A DNA stretch of 15,283 nucleotides, from assembly GCA_016778825.1 (NCBI GenBank), contig JADHOU010000012.1:1-15283 (forward strand). The letters run 5' to 3'. The notes under the pieces are model-generated. The model was not told the origin of the DNA, searched no databases, and was given only the letters and a program-made list of their open reading frames with translations. Below, one piece after another: positions 6,588 to 13,656 of this stretch; positions within the stretch are counted from its first letter, which is position 1; every line of letters starts with the position of its first letter. Both the position numbers and the translations under genes were made by a program. This DNA comes from Candidatus Puniceispirillum sp. (GTDB taxonomy: Bacteria; Pseudomonadota; Alphaproteobacteria; Puniceispirillales; Puniceispirillaceae).

Positions 6588-7331
6588 TTAACGCAAAGAC
6601 CACCGCGCCATTAAGGCAGGTAATTGATCAATCCTGCCAATAACATTCTCGTGATGAATATCTTTATGTGGACGGTTGTCAACGCTGTCGGCAATACAGA
6701 TGAAACCACCAGCCTTTGCCGCAATGGCCGCACCATAATCAGCCATCGTATCCCCAACCATAATGCTTGCCGCTGGCGTCACACCGGCAATCTGGCAACA
6801 ATGCAAAAACCCATGCGGCCCGGGTTTTGATCCAAAGCCGCTATCCGCACCAACCACCGTGCAAAATAAATCCAGAACGCCTATATCCTGCATGTTTCTT
6901 TTGGCGCTGCTTTCACTGTCATTGGTCAAAATCGCAAGCTGATAGCCATCCTTGTGAAGCTGGCGAAGCGGCGCTTCAACCTCGCCTTTTGGCACGGTTT
7001 GATTACGCCCATGCCGATCGACCAATATTTGCACATCCTGCTTATAGCGATCATCCTGATCAAGCTTGATCATATGGCTTGGTAGCATTTTTTGCCAACA
7101 GCTGCGAATATCGGCAAAAGAACCGGCGGCAAAAATACCGCGTGAGTCAATTTGGCCGGCAGCTTCATCAACGCCAATGGCCGCCAGCAATTCAACCCCA
7201 CCAATATCTCCATCCCAATCATCAGGAATACGGCTTGCCGTATAATGCGCCAAAGCTCGCGCCACCGGTAGCCATGTCGCCTCCAGATCAAGGATCACTC
7301 CATCCTTATCAAACACGATTAACTCAGTCAT
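6588..7331 (-). CDS. HAD-superfamily hydrolase, phosphoglycolate phosphatase-like
   Basis: A 247-residue HAD phosphatase when started at the ATG at 7331. Motif I is FDKDGVILD at residues 7-15 (nucleophile Asp8, acid/base Asp10). Motif II is Thr136 in AILTND, motif III is Lys169 in SKPGPHGF, and motif IV is GDTMADYG at 193-200 with Asp194 and Asp198 for magnesium. A helical cap domain lies between motifs I and II (about 20-110). All catalytic residues are present, so an active phosphatase is expected. The family often acts on 2-phosphoglycolate or similar small phosphoesters, but the substrate here is unknown. The frame stays open to an ATG at 7460, but those 43 extra residues precede motif I, have no domain and run through the small ORF at 7324-7494. 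GGA 5 bases before 7331 supports the shorter start. It overlaps the small ORF by 8 bp. Confidence 0.88.
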   Translation of the reverse strand: MTELIVFDKDGVILDLEATWLPVARALAHYTASRIPDDWDGDIGGVELLAAIGVDEAAGQIDSRGIFAAGSFADIRSCWQKMLPSHMIKLDQDDRYKQDVQILVDRHGRNQTVPKGEVEAPLRQLHKDGYQLAILTNDSESSAKRNMQDIGVLDLFCTVVGADSGFGSKPGPHGFLHCCQIAGVTPAASIMVGDTMADYGAAIAAKAGGFICIADSVDNRPHKDIHHENVIGRIDQLPALMARWSLR

Positions 7332-7494
7332 CGATGTCCACAGCCCATAAACGGAACTCAATAAATGCGGCCCATAAAATGGGCGGAAAATCTCTTGCCG
7401 CCCAGAGTGACCGATTTTGGCGCCATGACCAAGCTGCTTTTGCAAAATAACGCCAATCATGCGCGCGCCACTGATTCACGCGCCACTCATTCAT
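7324..7494 (-). CDS. Small tryptophan-rich protein of unknown function
   Basis: A 56-codon ORF filling the gap between the UPF0280 and HAD genes. Its ATG (7494-7492) overlaps the last 8 bases of the UPF0280 gene (stop at 7489-7487). Its TGA (7326-7324) overlaps the first 8 bases of the HAD gene. Such overlaps at both ends suggest a real, translationally coupled gene. The peptide has 8 tryptophans in 56 residues: MNEWRVNQWRAHDWRYF at the start, AWSW in the middle, FPPILWAAFIEFRLW near the end, and an acidic tail DIDD. The first half repeats a W-R spacing (EWR, QWR, DWR); the second half could form one amphipathic helix. There is no signal peptide, cysteine or recognisable domain. No good Shine-Dalgarno precedes it, which fits re-initiation after UPF0280. 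I know no family for it; a complex-specific accessory subunit is a guess. The alternative is a chance frame in a spacer or an N-terminal extension of the HAD protein. Confidence 0.6.
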   Translation of the reverse strand: MNEWRVNQWRAHDWRYFAKAAWSWRQNRSLWAARDFPPILWAAFIEFRLWAVDIDD

Positions 7495-8461
7495 TGGCAA
7501 CGACAAAGCTTCGCCCGCCAAGCCGCGCATAGGCGGCCATGATCTGCCCGTCATCAAACATTTGGCGAGCGAGACTAGCACCGGCGGCAAGCGCATGATC
7601 AATTTCATCGGTGCTTAAAGGACCAACATTAACCGTGACAAGCCGGTCTTTTAAATCACTATCCGGCACAAGGCTAACCGCAGGCTGGCGTGTAATTGCC
7701 GGTGACGATATGGTGATCGCATTGGCAATCAAACTGGCGGCAACATCGGCAGCCGCCGCATTTTGCGCCAGCACGGTAACCGAATCTGCAATCCCAAGTG
7801 ACAGGCTTCGCCCCCGCCAACCACTTGTCGCAACACCACCAATGCGATCATGGTCATGCAGCCTGATCCGGCCATGAAGGGGCATATGCCCGCCACTGCT
7901 GCCCGAAGCGGCCATCGCAAAATCGCTAAGATAGGTGTCGCGGTCATCGGCAATGCCGATATCAAAAAAGGCATCCTTGCCGAGATAGAGCGCAATATCA
8001 CCGCCATTATTGACCGAAGCCCGATCGAGCTGATTGCCCATTGCCAGCAAAATTTCATCAGCAACGCTTCCCGCTACAGCAATCATTGGGGTGATGAAAT
8101 CAGCCTTGTCATGGCGCAGCAAATGCGGGCTGATCGCCGCCGCCATGCGTTTGGCAACAGGGCCTTTCAGGCGGTTGATGGTGTTGGAGTCGGCGGGCAA
8201 TCGCAGCATCGTCAATTCATCGACTAACCGATCAAGAAGGCCACAAAACGCATCGGCGGCGCAGGCATAGGCGGCGGCGACTTCGGCTTTGTCGCCTTCA
8301 GCGGTGATGATTAAATCAATCGGCCCATGTTGAAGATGTAATCGGTGATCAAGCCAATTTGCCATTGCCCCGCTTGGCATTCGAACCGGTTGCCCCACCA
8401 CCGCAGGCAGATTCGCCGATAAAACAGGCGGGCGAGCGGTTGCGGCGGCTGACGAAAGCAT
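7487..8461 (-). CDS. UPF0280 family protein (COG2122, ApbE-related)
   Basis: A 324-residue protein with the hallmarks of UPF0280: HLQHGPIDLII at residues 42-52, TPMIAVAGSVAD at 124-135, ASVNNGGDIALYL at 148-160, GVATSGWRGRSLSLG at 209-223 and ADSVTVLA at 225-232 followed by an ADVAASL stretch. The NGGD, ATSG and SVTV-then-AD blocks follow the order of the corresponding blocks in ApbE, the FMN transferase that attaches FMN covalently to threonine. UPF0280 is a distant relative whose function is not established. The frame begins 3 bp after the stop of the 6-hydroxynicotinate-reductase-like gene, and the two are repeatedly neighbours in rhizobial genomes as I remember them. That suggests a maturation or flavin-insertion role for the partner (inference). 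The first 33 residues are alanine/proline-rich and may be a late start; Met33 (MANWLDHRL) is an alternative. Confidence 0.88.
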   Translation of the reverse strand: MLSSAAATARPPVLSANLPAVVGQPVRMPSGAMANWLDHRLHLQHGPIDLIITAEGDKAEVAAAYACAADAFCGLLDRLVDELTMLRLPADSNTINRLKGPVAKRMAAAISPHLLRHDKADFITPMIAVAGSVADEILLAMGNQLDRASVNNGGDIALYLGKDAFFDIGIADDRDTYLSDFAMAASGSSGGHMPLHGRIRLHDHDRIGGVATSGWRGRSLSLGIADSVTVLAQNAAAADVAASLIANAITISSPAITRQPAVSLVPDSDLKDRLVTVNVGPLSTDEIDHALAAGASLARQMFDDGQIMAAYARLGGRSFVVANE

Positions 8462-8464
8462 GGC

Positions 8465-9964
8465 CTATCGCCTTATTGGCCAAGGATTTAGTGGCTTCTG
8501 GGCAAATCGCTTTTTGCCGGCAAGATCGTGATCATTTTGTGGCCCAACTTTGCCAGCCAGAACATCATCAATCGACATGATATGATCAACATGGCCGCCA
8601 AGAGCGATATAATCATCTTTGCGCATGGTAAATTCAATTGGCGCAACCAATGCTGGGGTTGGCACATAGCCAAACGCATTTTCGGGAAGGCTTGTCACAT
8701 CAACCATCAGCGTGATGCCGCCGCCAGGCCAGATAAAGACCGGCGCCCCGCCACAAGTAACCCGCGTCAATGCATCTTTGACCGAACGTGTTAGCATCAC
8801 CGGATTTTCGGTTACACCCGCACGAAGCGACCCGCCAGCCCCACCCATGAAACTGACCGAGGTTAATGCCGGTTCGCAATTTTCCTCAATCCGTTTGATT
8901 GACGGTTGCAACCGCGCCGGCATGGCGGTTTCAACAGGCTGTAAATCTTGATCAAGTTCGTAATAGGCAAATTGCTCGCCCGTCGTCGAGACCATCAATA
9001 AAGACTGCCCGGGCATGGCGACCTTCGGATCGAATGGCCCAAGAATGGCAAGCGGATCAGTCAGATTCGTGCCGCCCCATCCGGTGCCGGGCTCAGCCAC
9101 CTGAAAATAACGGCCAGGCGTTGACCGGCGACCCAGAATTTTAATGCCGCTCGCAGGCCAGCCAATAACTTTTCCCGCCTGATGTTCAGACATCACACCG
9201 GTAATATGGTCATCGACAATAACCACCTCATCGACCTTATTATGCCATTGTGCGGCAAACATGCCAACTGTTGCCGAACCGCACCCAACCCGCATGCGCG
9301 CCTCGACAACGCCATTGATCACTGGCGCTTTCCCAGCTTGCAACACAAGGCTTGACCCATCATCAACCTGCATATTAACCGCGTCACCATTGCAAAGCGC
9401 CAATAGGGTGGCGCAGGTGACACGGCCTTCTTTTTTACCGCCGCCGGTTAGATGATGCACGCCGCCCAATGACAGCATCTGTGATCCATATTCACCCGTT
9501 GTGACATGGCCAACCGGTTCACCATCAACGCGCACAAGCGCGCGTTCAGGGCCAATATGCCTGTCAGTGTCGATTTTGACCTTGGCACCGCAATAGCTGA
9601 AAATCCCTTCAGACACGACCGTCACCATATCAACATCATCAACAATGCTGCTGACAATAAAGGGCGCTGGCTTGTAATCGGGATAGGTTGTGCCTGCCCC
9701 AACCGCAGTCACAAACGCATCTTGCGGGTTAATCAGATCACCATTCCACGCGTCACTGCCATCGAGAAATGGCACCAATTCGCCACCATCATCAACGCGG
9801 CGCTGCATCACCATCAAAGGGTCAAGCCGAATAAGCTGGCCGCCCTCATTCGCATAGCGATCACAAGCCCCCGATTTGCCATCGGCGATATAACACATCA
9901 CCGGACAGGCATCGCAGCGGATTTTGTCTTCAACGCGTTTGTCACGACTAGTCTTTGCTGTCAT
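8465..9964 (-). CDS. 6-hydroxynicotinate reductase-like Fe-S protein
   Basis: A 499-residue protein resembling the sequences annotated as 6-hydroxynicotinate reductase, the enzyme that reduces the ring of 6-hydroxynicotinate to 1,4,5,6-tetrahydro-6-oxonicotinate in the fermentative Eubacterium route. Near the N-terminus four cysteines (C17, C20, C24, C34; CDACPVMC then GACD) could hold a [4Fe-4S] cluster. Further glycine-rich blocks follow: GEYGSQMLSLGG at 157-168, LTGGGKKEGRVTC at 172-184, RVGCGSATVGMF at 225-236, and FIWPGGGITLMVD at 410-422. Other cysteines (C125, C184, C191, C228, C363, C404) could serve a second cluster or a flavin site. I start at the ATG at 9964, which forms an ATGA overlap with the stop of the molybdenum hydroxylase gene; the frame is open to 10009, but those extra residues lie inside that gene. 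The reaction here need not be on 6-hydroxynicotinate itself: many homologues are untested. Confidence 0.82.
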   Translation of the reverse strand: MTAKTSRDKRVEDKIRCDACPVMCYIADGKSGACDRYANEGGQLIRLDPLMVMQRRVDDGGELVPFLDGSDAWNGDLINPQDAFVTAVGAGTTYPDYKPAPFIVSSIVDDVDMVTVVSEGIFSYCGAKVKIDTDRHIGPERALVRVDGEPVGHVTTGEYGSQMLSLGGVHHLTGGGKKEGRVTCATLLALCNGDAVNMQVDDGSSLVLQAGKAPVINGVVEARMRVGCGSATVGMFAAQWHNKVDEVVIVDDHITGVMSEHQAGKVIGWPASGIKILGRRSTPGRYFQVAEPGTGWGGTNLTDPLAILGPFDPKVAMPGQSLLMVSTTGEQFAYYELDQDLQPVETAMPARLQPSIKRIEENCEPALTSVSFMGGAGGSLRAGVTENPVMLTRSVKDALTRVTCGGAPVFIWPGGGITLMVDVTSLPENAFGYVPTPALVAPIEFTMRKDDYIALGGHVDHIMSIDDVLAGKVGPQNDHDLAGKKRFAQKPLNPWPIRR

Positions 9965-12720
9965 GACGGCCTGCCTTGGGCAGCCTGCGCCGCCGCAATC
10001 GCCGCGCAAACCTTATCAGGTGTTGCTGGTAAATCATAAATCGCGGCACCCGTTGCATGGCGAATGGCGTTCAAGATTGCCGGTGCGGTTGGGATCAAAA
10101 CATGCTCGCCAAGCCCCTTTGCCCCATAAGGCCCTTCTTGATCGGCAACTTCAACAATCACATGATCAAATTTCGGCACATCACCAATGGTCGGGATCAA
10201 ATAATCATGCAGATTTTCAGTGCGGCCAGGTTGATAATCTTCCATCAAAGCCATGCCAATGCCCTGCGCAACACCGCCTTCAATCTGACCTTCAACAAGC
10301 AAGGGGTTAATCGCCCGCCCGACATCATGCGCTGTTGTGATCTTATCAAGCCGCACACGGCCAAGCGCCGCATCAACCGACAATTCAACGATCTGTGCGC
10401 CATAGCCAAATACCGCATAGGGAATGCCTTGCCCCTTTTCATCAAGCGGGCTGGTTGGTGGATCATAGGTTTCTTGGGCCATAAACACATAGCCATAGTC
10501 ATTGACCGGCATATCTGCCAAGGCAATGCGCAATGTACCGCCACCAGCATCAGCCAGCGTCAAGACCGCACCATCAAGCGCGATTGTGGCATTGGCATCA
10601 ACATTCCCATGCCGAAGCACCATATCGCGCAAAGCCATGCCCGACAGCATTGCCGCCTTGCCCGAAACAAAGGTTTGACGTGAAGCAGATGTTTTCCCGC
10701 AATCAGGGGTCAAATCGGTATCACCGCCAAGAATATGTACATCGTGAACCGGAACGCCCAACGCATCTGCGGCGATCTGGGTAATCACCGTATTGGCACC
10801 TTGGCCAATATCCATTGCCCCCTGATGAAGAACAATTTTGCCATCGGCAGTGATGCCCATGCGCATTGTTGAAGGGTTTGGCAATGACGTATTGCCGCAA
10901 CCATACCAACAACTTGCAATACCAACACCCCTGCGCCATAGGCTGTCATCACTGGTTGCGGTCTGGTTGAAACTGGCTGCAGATGCAACAGCGGCATGCC
11001 AGCTATCTTCAAGCGCGGCAAAACAATCATCAATACCAACACCGCTGTTGAAGACCTGACCGGTTACTGTTGGCACGCCATTTTTCAATGCGTTCAACCG
11101 CCGAAAAGCCAATCGATCCATACCCAGTTTTTCCGCAAGCAAATCAAAGGCGCATTCCTGTGCCACCGCTGATTGCGGTACACCAAACCCACGAAACGCT
11201 CCTGCTGGCGGTGCATTGGTATGAACCGCAACGCTATTGGCGCGGTAATCTTTTGTTGCATAGGGGCCGCTAGCATGGATTGGCACACGGTTGGCGACGG
11301 TTGGCCCCCAGCTGGCATAAGCGCCAGTGTTAAAAATACCATCAAACACAAAACCGCTAATCCGACCGGTTTCATCACAGCCAACAGCAAGCCGGATATC
11401 GGATGGGTGCCGCTTGGTCGATGCCCGCATTGATTCGCCACGGCTATAGCAAATACGCGCTGGACGCCCTAACACCCATGCCGCAAGCGCAACATAGGGC
11501 TGAAAAGACACATCCAGCTTTGAACCAAAGCCGCCGCCACAAGCCGATGGCACAACCCGAATGGCCTCAAGCTCCATGCCCATGATCTCGGCAAGGCTTT
11601 CACGATCCATTTGCGCCGCCTGCGTACAGCCATGAATGACAATCCGGTTGCCCTCACGGGTGGCATAACCTGCCTCAGGCTCGATATAGGCATGTTCGAT
11701 AAAGGGTGTTGTTGTACGAATCTCGACCTTATGCGCCGCCGCCGCAAGCGCCTGATCGGCGTCACCGGTTTCGACATAGCCACGAACAAGAATATTGCCA
11801 TCACGATTTGCATGCATCTTGCGTGCGCCATCCGCCATCGCCGATGCAGGCGATAGCATCGTTTCATACGGGGTCCATGTGATCGGGAAATCGGCCTCGT
11901 CAAAATGCCTTATCACATCGGCATCACCAACAATCGCTGCCACTGCATCACCGCGGTATAGAGCTGTTGTTTCGGCAAAAACCGGCTGATCGGCAAAGGG
12001 CGGAATCACACCAAAGCAATTGCGGCCGGGAATATCGCTGGCATCAAGAACTGCCAAAATACCAGGATGGCTTGCCAGAAACCCTGCTTTGTCACCAATT
12101 GTAAAACTGCTGTAATGATGCGGGCTGCGGATCACACGCACCAACAGCGCATCCTGCGGCACCGCGTCATCACCATAGATCAGACTGCCATCAACTTTGG
12201 GCTGGCCATCTAGATGCTGAATGGGGCTGCCAACATTCTGCCCCGCCTGTGGTCGCGGCGATATTTTAGCATCGCCACCAACCGCCAGAACCGCATCAAT
12301 TATTTTGCTATACCCAGTACAACGGCACAAGACCCCACCAAGCGCATCTTCAACATCATGCCGGTTTGGCGCGGGATTTTCAGCCAATAACGCCGATGCC
12401 GCGACCATCATGCCCGGAGTGCAAATACCGCATTGTGCTGCCCCATGCGCCAGAAAGCTACCTTGTAATTTAGCAATTGTGCCATCAGCATGCAGCCCTT
12501 CAATGCTGGTCACCGCGGCGCCATCAACCTGCGCAATTGCTGTTAGGCAACTGCAAATTGGGGCACCATCAAGAAGCACGCTACAAGCACCACAATCACC
12601 AGCGTTACAGCCAATCTTGGTGCCCGGCAAGCCCATTTCAGTGCGCAAAACATCACTCAAGCGGGTACTGGCTGGCAGCTGGCTGGAGACTGGCTTGCCA
12701 TTCAGGATAAAACAGGTCAT
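9961..12720 (-). CDS. Molybdenum hydroxylase, fused [2Fe-2S] and molybdopterin subunits
   Basis: A 919-residue xanthine-dehydrogenase-family protein. Residues 1-150 are the CoxS-like part: plant-type [2Fe-2S] cysteines C38, C43, C46 and C58, then the all-helical domain with C97, C100, C132 and C134 (CGIC, CRC). From about 165 follow the a/b hammerhead domain and the molybdopterin domains of the CoxL type, with CGGGFGSK at 394-401, GAFRGFG at 507-513, DIGQG at 637-641 and the catalytic glutamate Glu872 in GAKGLGE. All metal and catalytic residues are present. These enzymes hydroxylate N-heterocycles, or oxidise aldehydes or CO, with water as oxygen source. I see no CoxL-type VAYRCSFR active-site loop, so CO oxidation is unlikely. 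The FAD subunit is the preceding gene, whose stop overlaps this start (ATGA, 12717-12720). Electrons thus pass Mo, Fe-S, FAD. Pairing with a pyridine-ring reductase gene suggests a heterocycle substrate (inference). Fusing small and large subunits without the FAD domain is uncommon. Confidence 0.92.
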   Translation of the reverse strand: MTCFILNGKPVSSQLPASTRLSDVLRTEMGLPGTKIGCNAGDCGACSVLLDGAPICSCLTAIAQVDGAAVTSIEGLHADGTIAKLQGSFLAHGAAQCGICTPGMMVAASALLAENPAPNRHDVEDALGGVLCRCTGYSKIIDAVLAVGGDAKISPRPQAGQNVGSPIQHLDGQPKVDGSLIYGDDAVPQDALLVRVIRSPHHYSSFTIGDKAGFLASHPGILAVLDASDIPGRNCFGVIPPFADQPVFAETTALYRGDAVAAIVGDADVIRHFDEADFPITWTPYETMLSPASAMADGARKMHANRDGNILVRGYVETGDADQALAAAAHKVEIRTTTPFIEHAYIEPEAGYATREGNRIVIHGCTQAAQMDRESLAEIMGMELEAIRVVPSACGGGFGSKLDVSFQPYVALAAWVLGRPARICYSRGESMRASTKRHPSDIRLAVGCDETGRISGFVFDGIFNTGAYASWGPTVANRVPIHASGPYATKDYRANSVAVHTNAPPAGAFRGFGVPQSAVAQECAFDLLAEKLGMDRLAFRRLNALKNGVPTVTGQVFNSGVGIDDCFAALEDSWHAAVASAASFNQTATSDDSLWRRGVGIASCWYGCGNTSLPNPSTMRMGITADGKIVLHQGAMDIGQGANTVITQIAADALGVPVHDVHILGGDTDLTPDCGKTSASRQTFVSGKAAMLSGMALRDMVLRHGNVDANATIALDGAVLTLADAGGGTLRIALADMPVNDYGYVFMAQETYDPPTSPLDEKGQGIPYAVFGYGAQIVELSVDAALGRVRLDKITTAHDVGRAINPLLVEGQIEGGVAQGIGMALMEDYQPGRTENLHDYLIPTIGDVPKFDHVIVEVADQEGPYGAKGLGEHVLIPTAPAILNAIRHATGAAIYDLPATPDKVCAAIAAAQAAQGRPS

Positions 12721-13598
12721 GCCGCCACCCCTTTGGCAAAATTCAATTGTTGTTCACAAAGCAGGCGGCGTGTAATCTCGCATGATGCCTGCAGCCGATA
12801 AGCGGCCGTTGCCCGCACATCATCAATTGGCGAAAGACCAGTGAAAAGATCCGGCGTAACCCGCGCGCTGGCAGTTGCCAATGCCGTATCGCGCAATGCG
12901 TCCTCAAGCTGATCCATGCGTTTTGCAACTTCACTACACGCGCCAATCGACAAGGCCACATCACGAATGATTCCAGCATCATCAACCGTCAGCCGCAATG
13001 CAGCCATGCTGATCGAAATCACCAGATAGGATCGCGCCCCAAGCTTTAAAAAACCCGATTTTCCAGCTGTTGATGCCGCCGGAATCCGCAATGCGCTTAC
13101 CATCTCGCCATCACCAAGCGCGGTTTTCCGATTGCCAAGAATAAACACCGATAACGGCAAATAGCGCAATCCAGACGCACCGGCAATTTCAATCTCGGCA
13201 TCAAGCGTCAATAAGGGCGGCACGCCATCTGCGGCCGGCGAGGCATTGCATATATTGCCAATAATGGTGGCGCGGTTTTGGATTTGCACTGACCCGACTT
13301 CACGCGCAGCAGCCTTTAACCCGTCAAAGGCAGGTGGCACATCAGCATCAATCAGCGTTCTCCAGCTGGCAGCCGCGCCAATCCGCCAATAGTCACCATC
13401 AAACGCGACCGTGCCAAGCGCGGCAATTCCCGAAATATCCAAGATTGCGCCAGTCAATGGCCGGTCCTGCAATCGGGGAAACACATCCGTGCCACCGGCA
13501 AGAATGGTTCTTGGCCCTTTGGCAAGCGCGGCAATGGCTGCCTCTAGACTATCGACCCGCACATAATCTGCGGCACCTGCGCTTACTTCACCTTGCAT
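12717..13598 (-). CDS. FAD-binding (medium) subunit of the molybdenum hydroxylase
   Basis: A 293-residue CoxM/NicA-type FAD subunit of normal length. The pyrophosphate-binding loop TILAGGTDVFP lies at residues 31-41 and the second FAD loop NRATIIGNICNASPAAD at 108-124. The C-terminal CO-dehydrogenase flavoprotein domain covers roughly 180-285. It would take electrons from the [2Fe-2S] clusters of the fused subunit and pass them to an external acceptor. A good RBS (GGAGAG at 13603-13608, 4-base spacer) supports the ATG at 13598. It is 58 bp downstream of the AOR-family gene with no terminator between, and its TGA overlaps the start of the next gene (ATGA). The presence of a complete medium subunit explains why the fused protein downstream carries no FAD domain. 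Confidence 0.92.
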   Translation of the reverse strand: MQGEVSAGAADYVRVDSLEAAIAALAKGPRTILAGGTDVFPRLQDRPLTGAILDISGIAALGTVAFDGDYWRIGAAASWRTLIDADVPPAFDGLKAAAREVGSVQIQNRATIIGNICNASPAADGVPPLLTLDAEIEIAGASGLRYLPLSVFILGNRKTALGDGEMVSALRIPAASTAGKSGFLKLGARSYLVISISMAALRLTVDDAGIIRDVALSIGACSEVAKRMDQLEDALRDTALATASARVTPDLFTGLSPIDDVRATAAYRLQASCEITRRLLCEQQLNFAKGVAA

Positions 13599-13656
13599 AA
13601 AACTCTCCGCGCCACAGCCTTGCTTTGCATTCTAGACCTAATCCAAAACCTTATTG

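Noticed and set aside
8359..8580. Plus-strand ORF across the UPF0280/reductase junction
   Set aside because: It is antisense to two well-supported genes and has no recognisable motif.
9965..10009. Upstream ATG at 10009 for the 6-hydroxynicotinate-reductase-like gene
   Set aside because: The 15 extra residues lie inside the 3' end of the molybdenum hydroxylase gene. The ATG at 9964 makes a clean ATGA overlap and precedes the cluster cysteines by a normal distance.
9961..12720. Aerobic carbon monoxide dehydrogenase (CoxSL)
   Set aside because: The domain content fits, but the CoxL active-site loop VAYRCSFR is absent: the corresponding place reads GAFRGFG, as in general Mo hydroxylases.
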